NCBI GenBank assembly: GCA_002049455.2
Contig: KV918793.1
Coordinates: 1-64,000 of the forward strand
Reading direction: 5' to 3'
Source: Porphyra umbilicalis
Taxonomy: Eukaryota > Rhodophyta > Bangiophyceae > Bangiales > Bangiaceae
Length of the DNA: 64,000 nt
The position numbers and the translations under genes are program-made. Shown one piece after another: positions 32,300 through 43,625 of the stretch. The notes beneath the pieces are model-generated. The model saw only the letters and a list, made by a program, of their open reading frames with translations. It did not search any database and was not told the origin of the DNA. Every line of letters starts with the position of its first letter. The first letter of the stretch is position 1.

Positions 32300-34500
32300 T
32301 GCATGGCAATCGAAAGGATTGCCAACATGGTCACGGTCAGCGACAGCAGGACCATCGGTGGCCATGTGGTCGGCGGTGCGGTCGACGGCCGTGACGTCGA
32401 CGGAGGTGACGCCGACGACGGTGGCGACGACGCAGGGGGAATCAGCCAGGGTCCCGGGCGAGCGCCTGGAAATTGTGCCTGCCTTCCAAATGCAAGCTGT
32501 CCTTCAATTCGAACAAAGGCGTTCCGAAGATGCATGGCGGTCGACCTCCGCGATTGTCGCCCTCGACACAGCATCTCGGAGGACGTTGTTGCAGGCGCTC
32601 ATGAGCTGGTTGTCCGTACCCAACGGTCAAGTACCACGTTTCGGAAGTGCGCTCACCATCTCCTTGCGCTCCTGGGCGCAAGACGCGCCTGCCTTGTGAC
32701 AATCGCCATTGTATTCAGCGCACTTTGCGCTGGGTCTCGCTGTTTCCCGGTGTTCTTCCCGGTGCCGCTTTGTTCATAGTCAACATCCTGTCCAACGTCT
32801 TGGGGCTGTACGGGCAGGATCCACCGCCGCCACCGCCGCCGCCCCCAGCGTGAGCGCCGCCGCCGCCGGCAATAAGCGGCGGCGTCAGCGGGGGCGGCGG
32901 CGGCGGGGCGGCGGTGGGCGTCATGGCGCGGCGGGGCGGCGGCGGACGTCATGGCGCCGCAGGGCGTCGGCGCCGGAGGCCGCGGCGGAAGCTTCCTCGA
33001 CGTCGTTGGTGCCGTTGGAACTCGTCAACCACGACATTGCGGCGTACGTGAGTGCCCAGACGCGCCGCTCCTATCCAAGCGCCGCTTCTCCGCGTCCTGG
33101 TGACTGAAGGGTATGGTCGGCGTGCGCCAGGCCCGCGGCGGGCCTGGGGGAGGGGGGCCGGTGCGGCGAGCAACGCGCCGCTGGCGCCGCGAGGGCGGCT
33201 TGCGGCGGCGTCGCTGGCGCACGGGGGGATGCCTATACCGATCACGCTGGGGCGGTGCGACAGGCCGGTAGTAGCCACTGCGGTGACTGGGGACGGGCAG
33301 ACGACACGACCGACACAGTGGCATCGACGTTGCGCCATTGCCGCCCTCCGCGAGTCGTCACTCCCCCACCTTCGGCCCTGGCTGACGCCCACGCCGTCCG
33401 TTCCGCATGGCCGTTTCTCTGAAAGGCAGCGAAGCCACTCTTGCTAGAATGGCGTCCCTACCGAGGGGATACACCGCCATCGCTGGCGGGCGGCGACAGG
33501 CCTTTGGGGAACGACAGCGGCCCCAAACCGGCAAAGGGGTGACTGTCGTTGCCGCCGCGGCGTCAGTTGACAACCAATGACGACAGCAGCAGGCCCCCCG
33601 CCCCCAGTCACCCAGATGCTTCACGTAGCCGTCTCTCGGGCGGCGTCTCATAGGCCGCGGCGGGACCACTGAGCGGCCGCGTGTGCGGTTGCGGCGGCCG
33701 ACAGTCGCGTTGGGCGGAGGTCAGGGGGTTTGCGCGCGTGTGGGGCGGGACTGTGCGACTTGATGGGGGGGTGTACTCGAATGGGGTGTCGAGAAGGACA
33801 TGTGTGCGGGGAGGTTGTTTGTCTCTTCGTTTCATGCGTTGGGGCGTGTACTGCAGCACCGGATCACGCGCCTAGGAGGGAAGGCCGACTTTAGGCGCCA
33901 CGCCACAGTAACCCCTCTTCGGGACCCGCGCACCACCGGCAGTTGCCGCGCATCAGCGGAAATGGCTGCCGAGACTGGCAGTGGCGATGCGCGCGTGAAG
34001 ACCTGCTCATGCGTGCCTGGGGGGGATGCAGCAGCGGGCGGCACGATGCGGGCGCAGAGTGGCACGCTCACGGGCACTTCGTTGGGAAGACCGCAATCCT
34101 GCAAATAATGAGGCCGCTGCAGGACGCTTCAGATCTGGCGGCGCGAAGGGCACACGACACGCCCCTCGGTCTGCTGAGAATTGACAGCAATGATGCTGGG
34201 GGCAGCGAGAGCAGCGATCTGTGGGGGCAGTCGTTTCAGAGAGGAGACCTGAACCTTGACCAATGACCGCCCCGTCAGCTGATCACTGCGGTCAATGGGC
34301 AATCTCCGGTTGCGATAGCGCGCAACCAAACGGCACTGCAGGGCCTGAGACAGGCTTGTTTCATCATTGGGCGCTGACTCCTTGCGCACTGATCCAATGC
34401 GCTCCCGTCGTCTGATGCGTTTGCTTCGGCAGGCCTTCGACTGCCGTCCGAGCTGCTCGCGCCGGTACGCGCTAGCAACTTCACGCTGTTCGCACCCGCT
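32300..34500. other. No gene recognised
   Basis: GC-rich DNA with a CCGCCGCC/GGCGGCGG patch at 32,820-32,960 and short overlapping frames. Nothing resembles a known family. Confidence 0.4.
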
Positions 34501-34529
34501 CGCTGCTCGCAGCCGCTGGCTGCTCGCAG

Positions 34530-34690
34530 CCGTTGGCTGCTCGCACCGGCTCGCTGCTCTCCCCCACTCGCTGCTCTCCCCCACTCGCTGCTCTCCCGCA
34601 CTCGCTGCTCTCCCCCACTCGCTGCTCTACCCAGCTCGCTGCTCTCCACCGCTCGCTGCTCTCCCCTGCTCGCAGCTCTCCCCCGCTCCC
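34530..34690. repeat. ~15-bp minisatellite
   Basis: Variants of CTCGCTGCTCTCCCCCA repeat about ten times in tandem. Confidence 0.85.
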
Positions 34691-34911
34691 TGAACGTCAT
34701 GGACCGCACCACGCTCCCATCCGTCTCCCTTGGCTCTATCCGCTGGGATTTTAGCCGCAGGGAGGCCAGCCGTCGACGCCTGCCTGCTTTTCCCGACCGT
34801 TTGGGGCTCTCAACCTCTCTTCACCGACGTTTCGCAGCTCGTTGTGCCGTCCTTCGGTGGAGTTGGGGGCGGAAAACCTCTTCTATGGCGTCTTTGGTGT
34901 ACTGATGCGGT

Positions 34912-35436
34912 ATGCAGGAGCCTTTGAGGGCCGACGTTGGCGCCGCACGTGCCAACAAGACGCCTGATGGCAGCGACGCCGTCTCCGCGGCGCTCCGGCG
35001 TAAGCGACGGAGAACGCGCGGCGGTACTTTCTTGCGCCCCGACGCCAGCCACCACACTGGCGCTTTGCGAGCACCAAGACCGATTGTGTCTCCTGACGTG
35101 GCTCTATCGCGACTCCCAATAAAAGCACTGTCGCGCCGAGCTTTGCAGGCCGTTCAGGCTTTGCTTGTGGTCATCGCCAAAGCTGACGTGCTCGCCACGA
35201 CTCTCAAGCGTCGGCCGGATCATCCCACAGCGGCAACGGCTGCCATGTACAGCGCCGCCGATGACGCGTTTCGTGTGTACGTGGCGGCAGCAGCGGACGC
35301 AGAGGCTGCCGTCGCAGGAGCAAAAGCGGCCTATGATGACCTAGCGGCATTGGTGGCGAGGGCTACGGCAACAGCGGTGACGGCCCCGGCCTCTGGGTCC
35401 GGAGAACCCAGCTTCGGCCCTTCATCTGAGCTCTAG
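34912..35436 (+). CDS. Hypothetical Ala-rich helical protein
   Basis: A 174-codon frame from ATG 34912 to TAG, with TGA immediately after. It starts with a basic patch (RRKRRRTRGG) and continues with a mostly helical, Ala-rich region (AADDAFRVYVAAAADAEAA). A coiled coil is likely. No family is recognised, and the GC-rich setting makes chance opening possible. Confidence 0.35.
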   Translation: MQEPLRADVGAARANKTPDGSDAVSAALRRKRRRTRGGTFLRPDASHHTGALRAPRPIVSPDVALSRLPIKALSRRALQAVQALLVVIAKADVLATTLKRRPDHPTAATAAMYSAADDAFRVYVAAAADAEAAVAGAKAAYDDLAALVARATATAVTAPASGSGEPSFGPSSEL

Positions 35437-35799
35437 TGAACCTGTGGCATGTAGAGGCTGGTGACTTCACGCAGCACCGTGCTTGCTGCAGCGTGAAGAT
35501 GTTAGAGCCTCGTTCTTTTCCTATTTCTTTTCTTGCGCCTATACCGTTTGCCGCGCGGCCGTGTATGCTTCACAGTGCGGCGACAGTCCCTTCTATTTCC
35601 ATAGGCCCGTCCCTTACTTCCCACATTTCCGCCCCAGACCCAACGCCACGCACTATTCTGACATTGGTTGCGGCATCCACTTCTCTTTCCCAGCACGCCC
35701 CGTGCCTCCCGACTCCATAGTCGCTCCAGGCTTGCTCCAAGCTAAAACCGTCGTTCACTCTTCCTACCGCGTGCCACACCCCCGGTTTCTGCCCTACGC

Positions 35800-36115
35800 T
35801 GTTTGTGTCAGGCACGCGACCACAGCCCGCCCCCCGATTTCGCCCTACGCTGTTTGCGTCAGCCAAGCGACCACAGCCTCCCCCCGCCGAGCCGACCGCG
35901 GCCCCGCCGCCCGCGGCGCCGTTAAGAGTCTGTCTCACGTGCGCGTTCGAAGCCTTGCGGCCGTCGAGATCAGCTATTCGTGGCCTCCCCGCCACAGTGG
36001 TCGTCGCAGAGCCGACCGCGGCCCTGTCGCCGCCCACGGCGCCGTTGATAGCCTGTTTCACGTCCGCCTTCTCCGCCATTCCGCCGTCGCCATCAACTGC
36101 TCGTAGCCTCCCCAC
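35800..36115. repeat. Short tandem duplications (51 bp x2, ~114 bp x2)
   Basis: CCCTACGCTGTTTGYGTCAG recurs 51 bp apart near 35,792 and 35,843. GCCGACCGCGGCCCYGYCGC recurs 114 bp apart near 35,899 and 36,013. Both strands stay open, but no protein is recognised. Confidence 0.6.
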
Positions 36116-37034
36116 CGCCTTCGCCGCCAACAGCCTCCATCTTCAATCGCGGCGCCGTCACCGAGCGCTGCTGAGGACGCTGCGCCGGCGGCGGCGGCGG
36201 CGTCGTCACGACTTTCTCCACGTCCGCGTTCCTGCAGGTTTCGCAGCCCCCCCTCCCACCGATGCCGCTGCAGGGGATGCTAGAGCCCTAAAACGAAAGG
36301 CAGAATGCCAGAGCGCGTTGGTTTCTGGCAGCGCGCCTGGCACAGCGGCGAAATCGTGCCAGACCTGGCACAGCCGCCGCAATGACGTGGCTCGACGTCG
36401 CCGCGGCCGCCGCCAGCAGTCGTGAGGAGTAGGCGAGTGCAACCGCGAGCAATAGGGCTCAAAGCGGCAGCAACACGTGCCGTCCCGCGCCACTTGACGG
36501 CAAGTGACACGTCGGGAGGGGCGGATCAAGCACCAATGCAATTCGTTTCATGACTTTCAGGAAAGGCTGGCGGGACGCGGGAAAACTATTGAGTTTCGAT
36601 GACAAAAGCGACGCGGATCATGGTTTCCTCTCACATTCTGGAAAAGAAATGCATCGCGTTTTCCCAGACAACTCGCTTCCTTCAGTGTGACCGCTCCTCA
36701 AAGAGCACTGATACCTGTTCCCCGGCGCTTCTCATCGACGGAATTCTGGAAAAGTGCTGCGCAGACGTTCCAAATGCTCTTCCTTCGAACGAGATTCCAT
36801 GGCCATCGTGGCACCAACCTCGTCCAAGGCAAAGACAGCGACATGGCCAAGCTTGGCCTTGCACGACCAAGACAGGGCCTGTTTTTGCAGAACGAGAAGC
36901 CTTGAACAGGCCGACGCGCGACGCGGACGTCACGTGTGCGCGTCATGGGTAACGACCGACTGTCGGGAGACGCATGAGTGCGCGCTGCTGCTGAAGCATG
37001 CAAATTGGGGACTGGAAAAAACGCAAGCGCCTGC

Positions 37035-38159
37035 TCAAGGAGAGAGGCAACGTGGACTAGAGAGTGACCACGCGGGTGACAACAAGAGGAAACAAGAAGA
37101 TATGTGTTTAGAACAGAGGTGTTTACTACAGAGCGCGCCCGGACGCCACAAGGCTTGTTTTCGCTCTACACGATGGAACTGCTCGATGACCTGACCGCAC
37201 GTAATGAGGCTGGCAGCAAGCGCTTGCAGCCGCACACCGTCGGAGACCAGTTCCTTGTTGAAGTAGACGAGGTTTCGGATGATCACCTTCAGGTCATTAA
37301 ACACACCCTCGATGGGTTTCAGGTCCGGGGAGTATGGCGGCAGCCGGATGAAGGGTATGCCATTATTCTCAAGAATCTCGTCGCCCGCCGCGTCGTGGAT
37401 TGGGGAGTTATCAAAGAGAAGGACACAGTTGGGGGCTTGAAGGTGTCAAGGAACTCCGGGGGAGTAGCGGCCCAAAGCCGGCAACAACCGGCCGAGAAAG
37501 AGAAGCCAATCATGGCTCGTGAGGGCGCGCTCGCAGATGACGGAGTGAAGCCCCAGGAACTTCTCGTCGGCGCCAACAGCCATGGTCGTGCTTACGCGCT
37601 CGAAAACACACGGGTCCAGGTCCCGCAAGTCGAGCCGCTTATGTCGGAGCGACCGCCCACAACGACGGAGCACGTCCCGTCCGTCCGTGTGCGTCTCATC
37701 AATGGAGACGATGCACCTCGTGCAAGCCATCTGACGTAGCACCGCATGCTGTCGCCTGCGCTCCGGGTTGGCCGCATGATACAGCCGGATGATGACCTTG
37801 CGCGTATACCCCAGACGCCGCAGCATGCGGTCGACGGTGCTTTTCGACACCTTGATCTCGGAGAACTCCGGGGTCGACCTCATTGCCGTCAACATGGCCG
37901 AGTGCTCTCGCAGCAGAGCCAGGGGGTGTTCTCGTACAAGGCCCAAAACGGCGCGCAACAGCTGGTTGTCGAGCCAGCAAGAGTCCGCATGCAAGTTCTG
38001 GCGCTCGGGCACCCGCCAAACGCTTTGGCTCGCCCTCCAGTATCGTATCCACCTCTCCAGCTGCGCCGACTTCACGCCGATCACAGCGCATATGGTTGCA
38101 CGAGGGACATGATCCTTCTGCATGGAGATGGCCGCATAACGCAGCGCCGCCACGTACAT
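37035..38159 (-). pseudogene. Tc1/mariner (IS630-type) transposase with one in-frame TGA
   Basis: From the ATG at 38159 (MYVAALRYAAISMQ) the frame has an N-terminal helix-turn-helix (CAVIGVKSAQLERWIRYW) and a second one (VSKSTVDRMLRRLGYTRK). The DDE_3 catalytic core follows: CIVSIDETHTDG (Asp), NCVLLFDNSPIHD (Asp) and LPPYSPDLKPIEGVF (Glu). A TGA at 37,446-37,448 lies between the first two catalytic Asp, and the same frame continues. The frame also runs upstream of 38,159 into the 81-bp repeat array. Flanking inverted ends were not found. It could in principle be the source of activity for TA-flanked MITEs, but the M1 ends were not found beside it. Confidence 0.85.
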
Positions 38160-38189
38160 GTTGCCCACGGCCACGTCGTAGTCACCTGC

Positions 38190-39170
38190 TGAGCCAAAAA
38201 ACACGACGGCCTCCGCGCGCGCCTCGACGGTTTTGCCGCCGTTGACCACCGCCGCGTCGTCGCCGACCGGGGCGCAGAAGACCAGGAAGGACCACCTCCA
38301 GGTGCACCTCGACCGCCGTGCCGCCGTTGACTACCACCGCGTCGTCGCCGACGGCGGCGAAGAAAAGCAGGACCGCCTCCACATGCGCCTCGACGGGGGT
38401 GCTGCCGTTGACCACAGCCGCGTCGTCGTCCACCGAGGCGCTGAAAAGCACGACGGCCTCCGCGTGCGCCTCGACGAGCTTGCCGCCGTTGACGACCACC
38501 GCGTCGTCGTCGACGGCGGCGACGAAAAGTAGGACCGCCTCCACGTGCGCCTCGACGGGCGTGCCGCCGTTGACGACCGCCGCGTCGTCGTCGACCGCGG
38601 CGCAGAAAAGCTAGACCGCCTTCACGTGCGCCTCGACGGGCGTGTCGCCGCTGACGACTGCTGCGCCGAAAACAAGGAGCGCCTCCAGGTGCACCTTGAC
38701 CGCCGTGCCGTCGTTGACGACCACCGTGTCCTTGTCGCGCGTGGCACTAAACCCCACCCGTTCCGCAGGCGCCTCGACGGCGTCTCCGCCGTCGTCCACC
38801 ACCGCGTCCTGCTCTACAGTCACGCACGGCCGGATCGATGTGCGCCGCGACGTCCCTGCCGCCCTTGGTGACCGCCACGTCGTCGTCGCCTGCGGCGCTA
38901 ACAAACAGGAAGGCCTCCACGAGCGCCGCGACGGGTGTGCCGCCGTTGACGACCACCGCGTCGTCGTCGACCGCGGCGCCGAAAAGCACGACGGCCTCCG
39001 CGTGCGCCTCGACGGGCGTGCCGCCGTTGACGACCGCCGCGACGTCGTCGACCGCGGCGCCGAAAAGCACGACGGCCTCCACATGCGCGTCGACGGGCGT
39101 TCCGCCGTTGACGACCGCCGGGCCGTCGCTGCCCGCGGCGCCGCAAAGCAGGGCCGCCTCCAGGGGCGAC
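38190..39170. repeat. 81-bp (27-codon) tandem repeat, locus 2
   Basis: About a dozen units of 81-84 bp. Minus-strand reading gives VDDDAVVVNGGTPVEAHAEA then VVLFGAA; plus-strand reading gives DGRAAVDDRRVVVDRGAEKH. Period 27 residues is exact over several units, with occasional frame slips. The last unit is in frame with the transposase at 38,159. The same family is at 24.6 kb in opposite orientation. Confidence 0.85.
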
Positions 39171-39429
39171 CGCGCCGACCGCGGCGCCGGATGCGGGCCA
39201 CCGCGATCACACTCACTCCACGTCCACCTCGGCGGCGCCGTCGCCGTCGCCGACCACTGCGCTGTGGGCGGCCGAGACGTCGGGGCTGCACCACTCCAAC
39301 AACATCACGCGGACGCCTTGGACGTAGGCAGGAGGATGACGATGGTCGTTGTGACGGGTTGCTTCACTCGAGAAAGCTTTCTCGCGAGCTGTCAAAACGG
39401 CGGGGCGCACGCGATCTGGTACGCCATTG

Positions 39430-39525
39430 GTGGATCACCCGCGGGGAAAAAAATGGAAAAAAAAAGCCGCACTGTAACCTCTCCGGGGCGTGCCATCAAA
39501 TTTTGGGGAAGTGCCATATGGGAGG
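39430..39525 (-). repeat. Dispersed repeat D2, copy B
   Basis: The reverse complement contains CATATGGCACTTCCCCAAAA, TTTGATGGCA and TTACAGTGCGG plus a T run, matching 19.0 kb. Confidence 0.6.
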
Positions 39526-40167
39526 TACTATTGATCTCGGCTGAGTGCTAGGTTTTTTGTGTAACGACTGTATACGAGATAACGTAAGGGCTTATGTCAA
39601 CAGCCCTAGTCAGTCTCCATCCTTATCCCGCACGGACCATGTCCCGATCGTGCAAGGCGCTGTCGAAGGTCGATCGAAAAGTCGACATGATCGAGCAATC
39701 AAGGCTTCTGTAAGCCAAAACGTGGCCATCATACTGCTACGTGATCCACGTCCATACGTGGATGGAGACTGACGGTACGTCCTCATTTCCAGTGTACGCC
39801 CGGCTTCGCCCTGGCGAACTGGGACTGCGCCGCCGTATGCCGCGACCGCCGGCTTCGCAGTCGGTACCGGCGCTATTTCTCTGGGTTCCAGCCTTCTCTC
39901 CTTTCTCACACCTCACACAACTGGCGCCGCTCACTGCCGTCGTTTCGCGCCCACGGATCTGCCACCCCTCTCCCTCTTCCTTGTTCTCTTGGCTTCAATG
40001 TACGCAGGACCTTCTCTGTGAACTATTTTGACTTGTGTGCTGACACCACCGACGTACGTCAACGGAATGCCTTTGATGTGTTGCTCTGCTTCATTTTGGC
40101 TGACGTGTGGTCGGCGTTGTTTCTGTTGTCCGCGAGGGCTCTTGTTGCCGTACAGCACACGCAGATT

Positions 40168-41895
40168 ATGGAGTCGGACGACTCGCCAAACGTCGCCTTT
40201 GCGCGAGGCCAGCTGGGAGAAGCCCAAACGAGGCTTGCTGAACAAGACCACGAGCTCAAGGTGGCGCGGACAGCGCGTTATGAAGGTGATAGCCGACTCG
40301 CAAGTGCCCGCCGCGAAGGCCGTGGAGTCATTGAAGCCGAAGCTGACTTGGCGTTCCTTCGGGACGTTGAGAAGACGGCCATGCAGTTGGTCGCATCGTC
40401 GCAGGAGAAGGAGGTATTGTTTTCGCGACATCTTGCTGCTGCAATGGAGATTGAGTTGGTGCGCGTCAAGACGCAACATGCATCGTCCGGCTGGAAGCGA
40501 CCCAGGTCCTGCACAGGGCTTTCAACGTTGTTTCATCCGTCGACAGCCGTGGAAGTGTCCTCTCCTACCTCTGCTGGTGAAGGTCTACTGGACCATCCCT
40601 TCTCCCACTTTGTTTTGGAGGCACCCATGACGGTCAGCACGCAACTGACAGGCGAGGAGTATAATTTGTACGGCCGCAATGTCGACCATGCGATGTACGG
40701 GCGGGAAGCGATCCACTACGCCGACGCCGTCCAGCTCTTGCCTGAGGGGACGGAGGTGTGCGGCCGGGCAGGTGGAGGTGGCAGCGTGACTGCAGCGGGA
40801 CTCTACAAGGAGCGTCGACGTCAAGACCCACCATTTGTAAGCCTACCATGGAACTGCAAGCCTGAGCTGCCCGTACGAGCGCTTCGCGGGTGGCCGGGCT
40901 TTAATGGCGAGCTCAAGTCGCTGCCGGCTGCTGCTGCTTGGAGAGAGGTTTTGACCTACGTTTGCTTCAGCATACTCGACAGCCTCTTCCCTCCGACACC
41001 TGGCGCTGAGATCTACCACTTTGAACCACCGACCGGGTACGGCCTGTTTTCCGTCGCGGGCAATGGGTTCTTCGCCGCCGTGGAGTGAGTGGGGCGGCTT
41101 TTTATCTCCCCTATTACCCACCCTTTCACCCTCAAGTCTCAGGAGCACCGACGTGCTGTGGAGGGCCTGTCCGTTCGTCGAGTCGATGAGTGGATGGTGC
41201 TGGACATGGAGGCGGACTGCACCTGGGATATCTATCCTGACGCTGTGGCTGTCGACGTGCACGAGTTCTTCTGGTCGAAGTCCCCCATCAACCTTCGACG
41301 TGTCTCGGCGGAAGGCGTCTGCAAAGAAACGCTGCAAAACCGCTTTGTCAAGATCATCACGCTCAAGGCGTTCAAGCACATGACGGTTGCAAACTCGTGC
41401 CGCAGGTTCCGGGATCTACATCGCGTGTACAACAAATATAACAAGCTCTACGCGGAGGCGGCGGCGGGGAGCCACGCTGACGGCCGACCTGCGGCACTTG
41501 TATCAGCGCAGCTTTTGTACGGTGCATTCTCTTTGATGGTGAGCATGCCGTTTGTCGAAGGACGACGGCCAACCGTGGCGGAGCTGGAGCAGCCTGGGCT
41601 CGTGGTAGAGCAGCTTGCTTGCGCGATTGTGTGGCTTGCGCGTCGCGGTCTGCTGTACTGTGATGTACGTGCTGCCAACGTGCTCGTGACGGAGGCAGAG
41701 GGCCGTCTGGCGGCGCGTCTGCTCGATTACGACGATGCTGTGCTCGTCGAGCCCGGCTCAGTGCGGTGCTTGGCGGACATGCTGTCCAAACTTGCAGCAC
41801 ACTCGGCGTTACACGGGGAGCGCGATTGTTCGGAGAACCTTCGCAGTCTTGATGTCTTGTGCGGGCGCGTTGACCAACTGTTATCCCCGCACTAG
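40168..41895 (+). CDS. Atypical protein kinase-like protein (Crinkler/RHS-type C-lobe)
   Basis: Exon 1 (ATG 40168, MESDDSPNVAF) has a coiled coil of ~110 residues (QLGEAQTRLAEQDHELKVAR) and a domain with LTGEEYNLYGRNVDHAMYGR. It ends near 41,080-41,088 (YGLFSVAGNGFFAAVE). The second frame (to TAG 41,893) has LDMEADCTWDIYP, then a kinase-like C-lobe: LLYCDVRAANVLV (HRD-like, catalytic Asp and Asn kept) and ARLLDYDDAVLV (DFG-like, Asp kept). A short intron lies between: GTGAGT at 41,084 gives the wrong downstream frame with TCTCAG, while a weaker GTGGAG donor at 41,080 keeps frame. The HGDLR/DFD-like variant motifs recall Crinkler-type kinases of oomycetes and chytrids. An upstream start at 40018 is open but not favoured. 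Confidence 0.6.
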
Positions 41896-42799
41896 GATTG
41901 GAGGGGGGGGTGGGGCACCACGGCGGGTGCGGCGGCGTCGGCGGCGGCGGCGGCGAGCGGGGGGAGGGGTGCGCCCGCGCCCCGCGGTGTGGGGTGGGGG
42001 GCGCCCAGGCGCCGCTACCGTGTCCCTCGTGCTGGGGATGCCGACGGGGGCGCTCGCCGAAGGCGCGCCGCGCGGGCGGCGGCGGCCGGCCGCTCCCGGC
42101 TGCCCGGTGGCCCGCCCGTGGCCGCTCGCGTGCCCCGTCGACGCGGCGCGTCGGTCGGAGTGGCGGCCGCGGCGGCCGCGCACTGGGCGCGGGGTCGGCT
42201 GGGCGGGCGCCAAGGCGACGTGGCCGCCTGTCGGCGTCGGCCGACGGAGGGGCCGTCACCGCTGGGCGGGCGGCGGGGGGAGGGGATCCGCGGCGTGACG
42301 GTGTGGCCGCCACCGCCGGCGGGGGTGGTACCGGTCGGGCGGTCGGCGCCCCCGCGTCTGTGGGGTGCGGCGCGCGCCGCCGCCGCCGCCGCCGTTGCGG
42401 CCGCGGCGGCGGTCGACGGGACGCTTTGGCCGGGGGTCTGCGCGCGGCAGAGGCTGCCCATACGTGCTGGCTGCCCACCCCTCCGGCGACATCAAAGGCC
42501 CTTTTCGACCACCGACTGCATGCCGACTACTGTGAGCGCCTGCAACAGACGGTACTGTTTGCATTCGTGGGGCAGGTGACAGGCTCGGGGTTGGCAGAGC
42601 GAACGCCCAGAAGAAAACCACAGACAGAATGACACCGTCGTGGCAGGGGGAGCACAGGAGGGTGGACGGGGAGGCCACCAGATCAGCGTGCAAGAAAAAA
42701 CAAAAGGACACATCTTGACACGCACACCGACATGGACATGAAGAAACCACCCCAACACACACCTCCCTCCCACATCTTGTCGCCCCCCCCCCCTCCTCC

Positions 42800-43265
42800 A
42801 GCACGGCCTCAAACCGCCGACAGCCGGACGACCACCACCGTGGTGGTGACGCAAAACAGCTTGCCACGCAACAATGCCGCATGCGGCAGAGGTGACGACC
42901 GCACCCACCCCTCACCCAGACCTGCAAGGGGACCCGCCACCCAGCCATGGCATGCCCCCATGCCGACGCCGCAAACGCCGACAGCCAGACGACCACTACG
43001 TCGACTGCGACGCGACACCGCCCGCCGCGCAACAAGGCCGCATGCGGCAACGGCGACGACGGCACCGGTCCCCCCGTAGCTGCAAGGGCACCCGCCACAC
43101 AGACACCGTCCCCGCCCCACGCCGCCGCCGCAAACGCCGACAGCCAGGTGAACACCTCGCCGGCGGTGACGCAAAACCGCCCGCCACGCAACAAGGCCGC
43201 CTGCGGCAGCGGCGACGACAGCGCCGCGAGTCGTTGCATCCGCAAACGACAACGACACTCAGGTG
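42800..43265. repeat. ~160-bp tandem repeat, three units
   Basis: GCCACGCAACAAKGCCGCMTGCGGC recurs near 42,860, 43,018 and 43,184, each followed by GACGAC. A 353-codon minus frame (42,256-43,317) through it gives ~53-residue repeats (SPLPHAALLRGG) but no known domain. Confidence 0.6.
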
Positions 43266-43625
43266 GCCACAACGACGGCAGTGACCTACGGCGGCCCGCC
43301 ACGCAACCAGCTGACACGAGGGGACAACGAGGACCGCTCCGAACAGAGAGCAGCCGGAAGCGTCGGCAGTCGTAGTCCCGCCCGCGTAATGCCAGGGCAA
43401 AGCCGAGAGGGCCACAAATAGGACGCGGTGATGGTGTGTTGCGATGCGGTTATCGTTAACGATAATACAAGCCTACTCTACTGTACCATCTGAACAGGAG
43501 CAAACAGCACGTGGGTCAAAAAGTAGCCGAACTAAATTTAGTGATAGGTACAAGAGAGGAAGAGACAAGAACGAAGCAGTGGGGGCAACAATCATGGCGA
43601 AAAAAACAAAAACAATCGCAAGTCG

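Noticed and set aside
40018..40167. Upstream start of the kinase-like gene
   Set aside because: The added 50 residues look hydrophobic and unrelated; ATG 40168 begins the acidic coiled-coil region more naturally.
42256..43317. 353-codon minus ORF
   Set aside because: Runs through a ~160-bp tandem repeat and GC-rich tract; repeat-derived composition and no domain.
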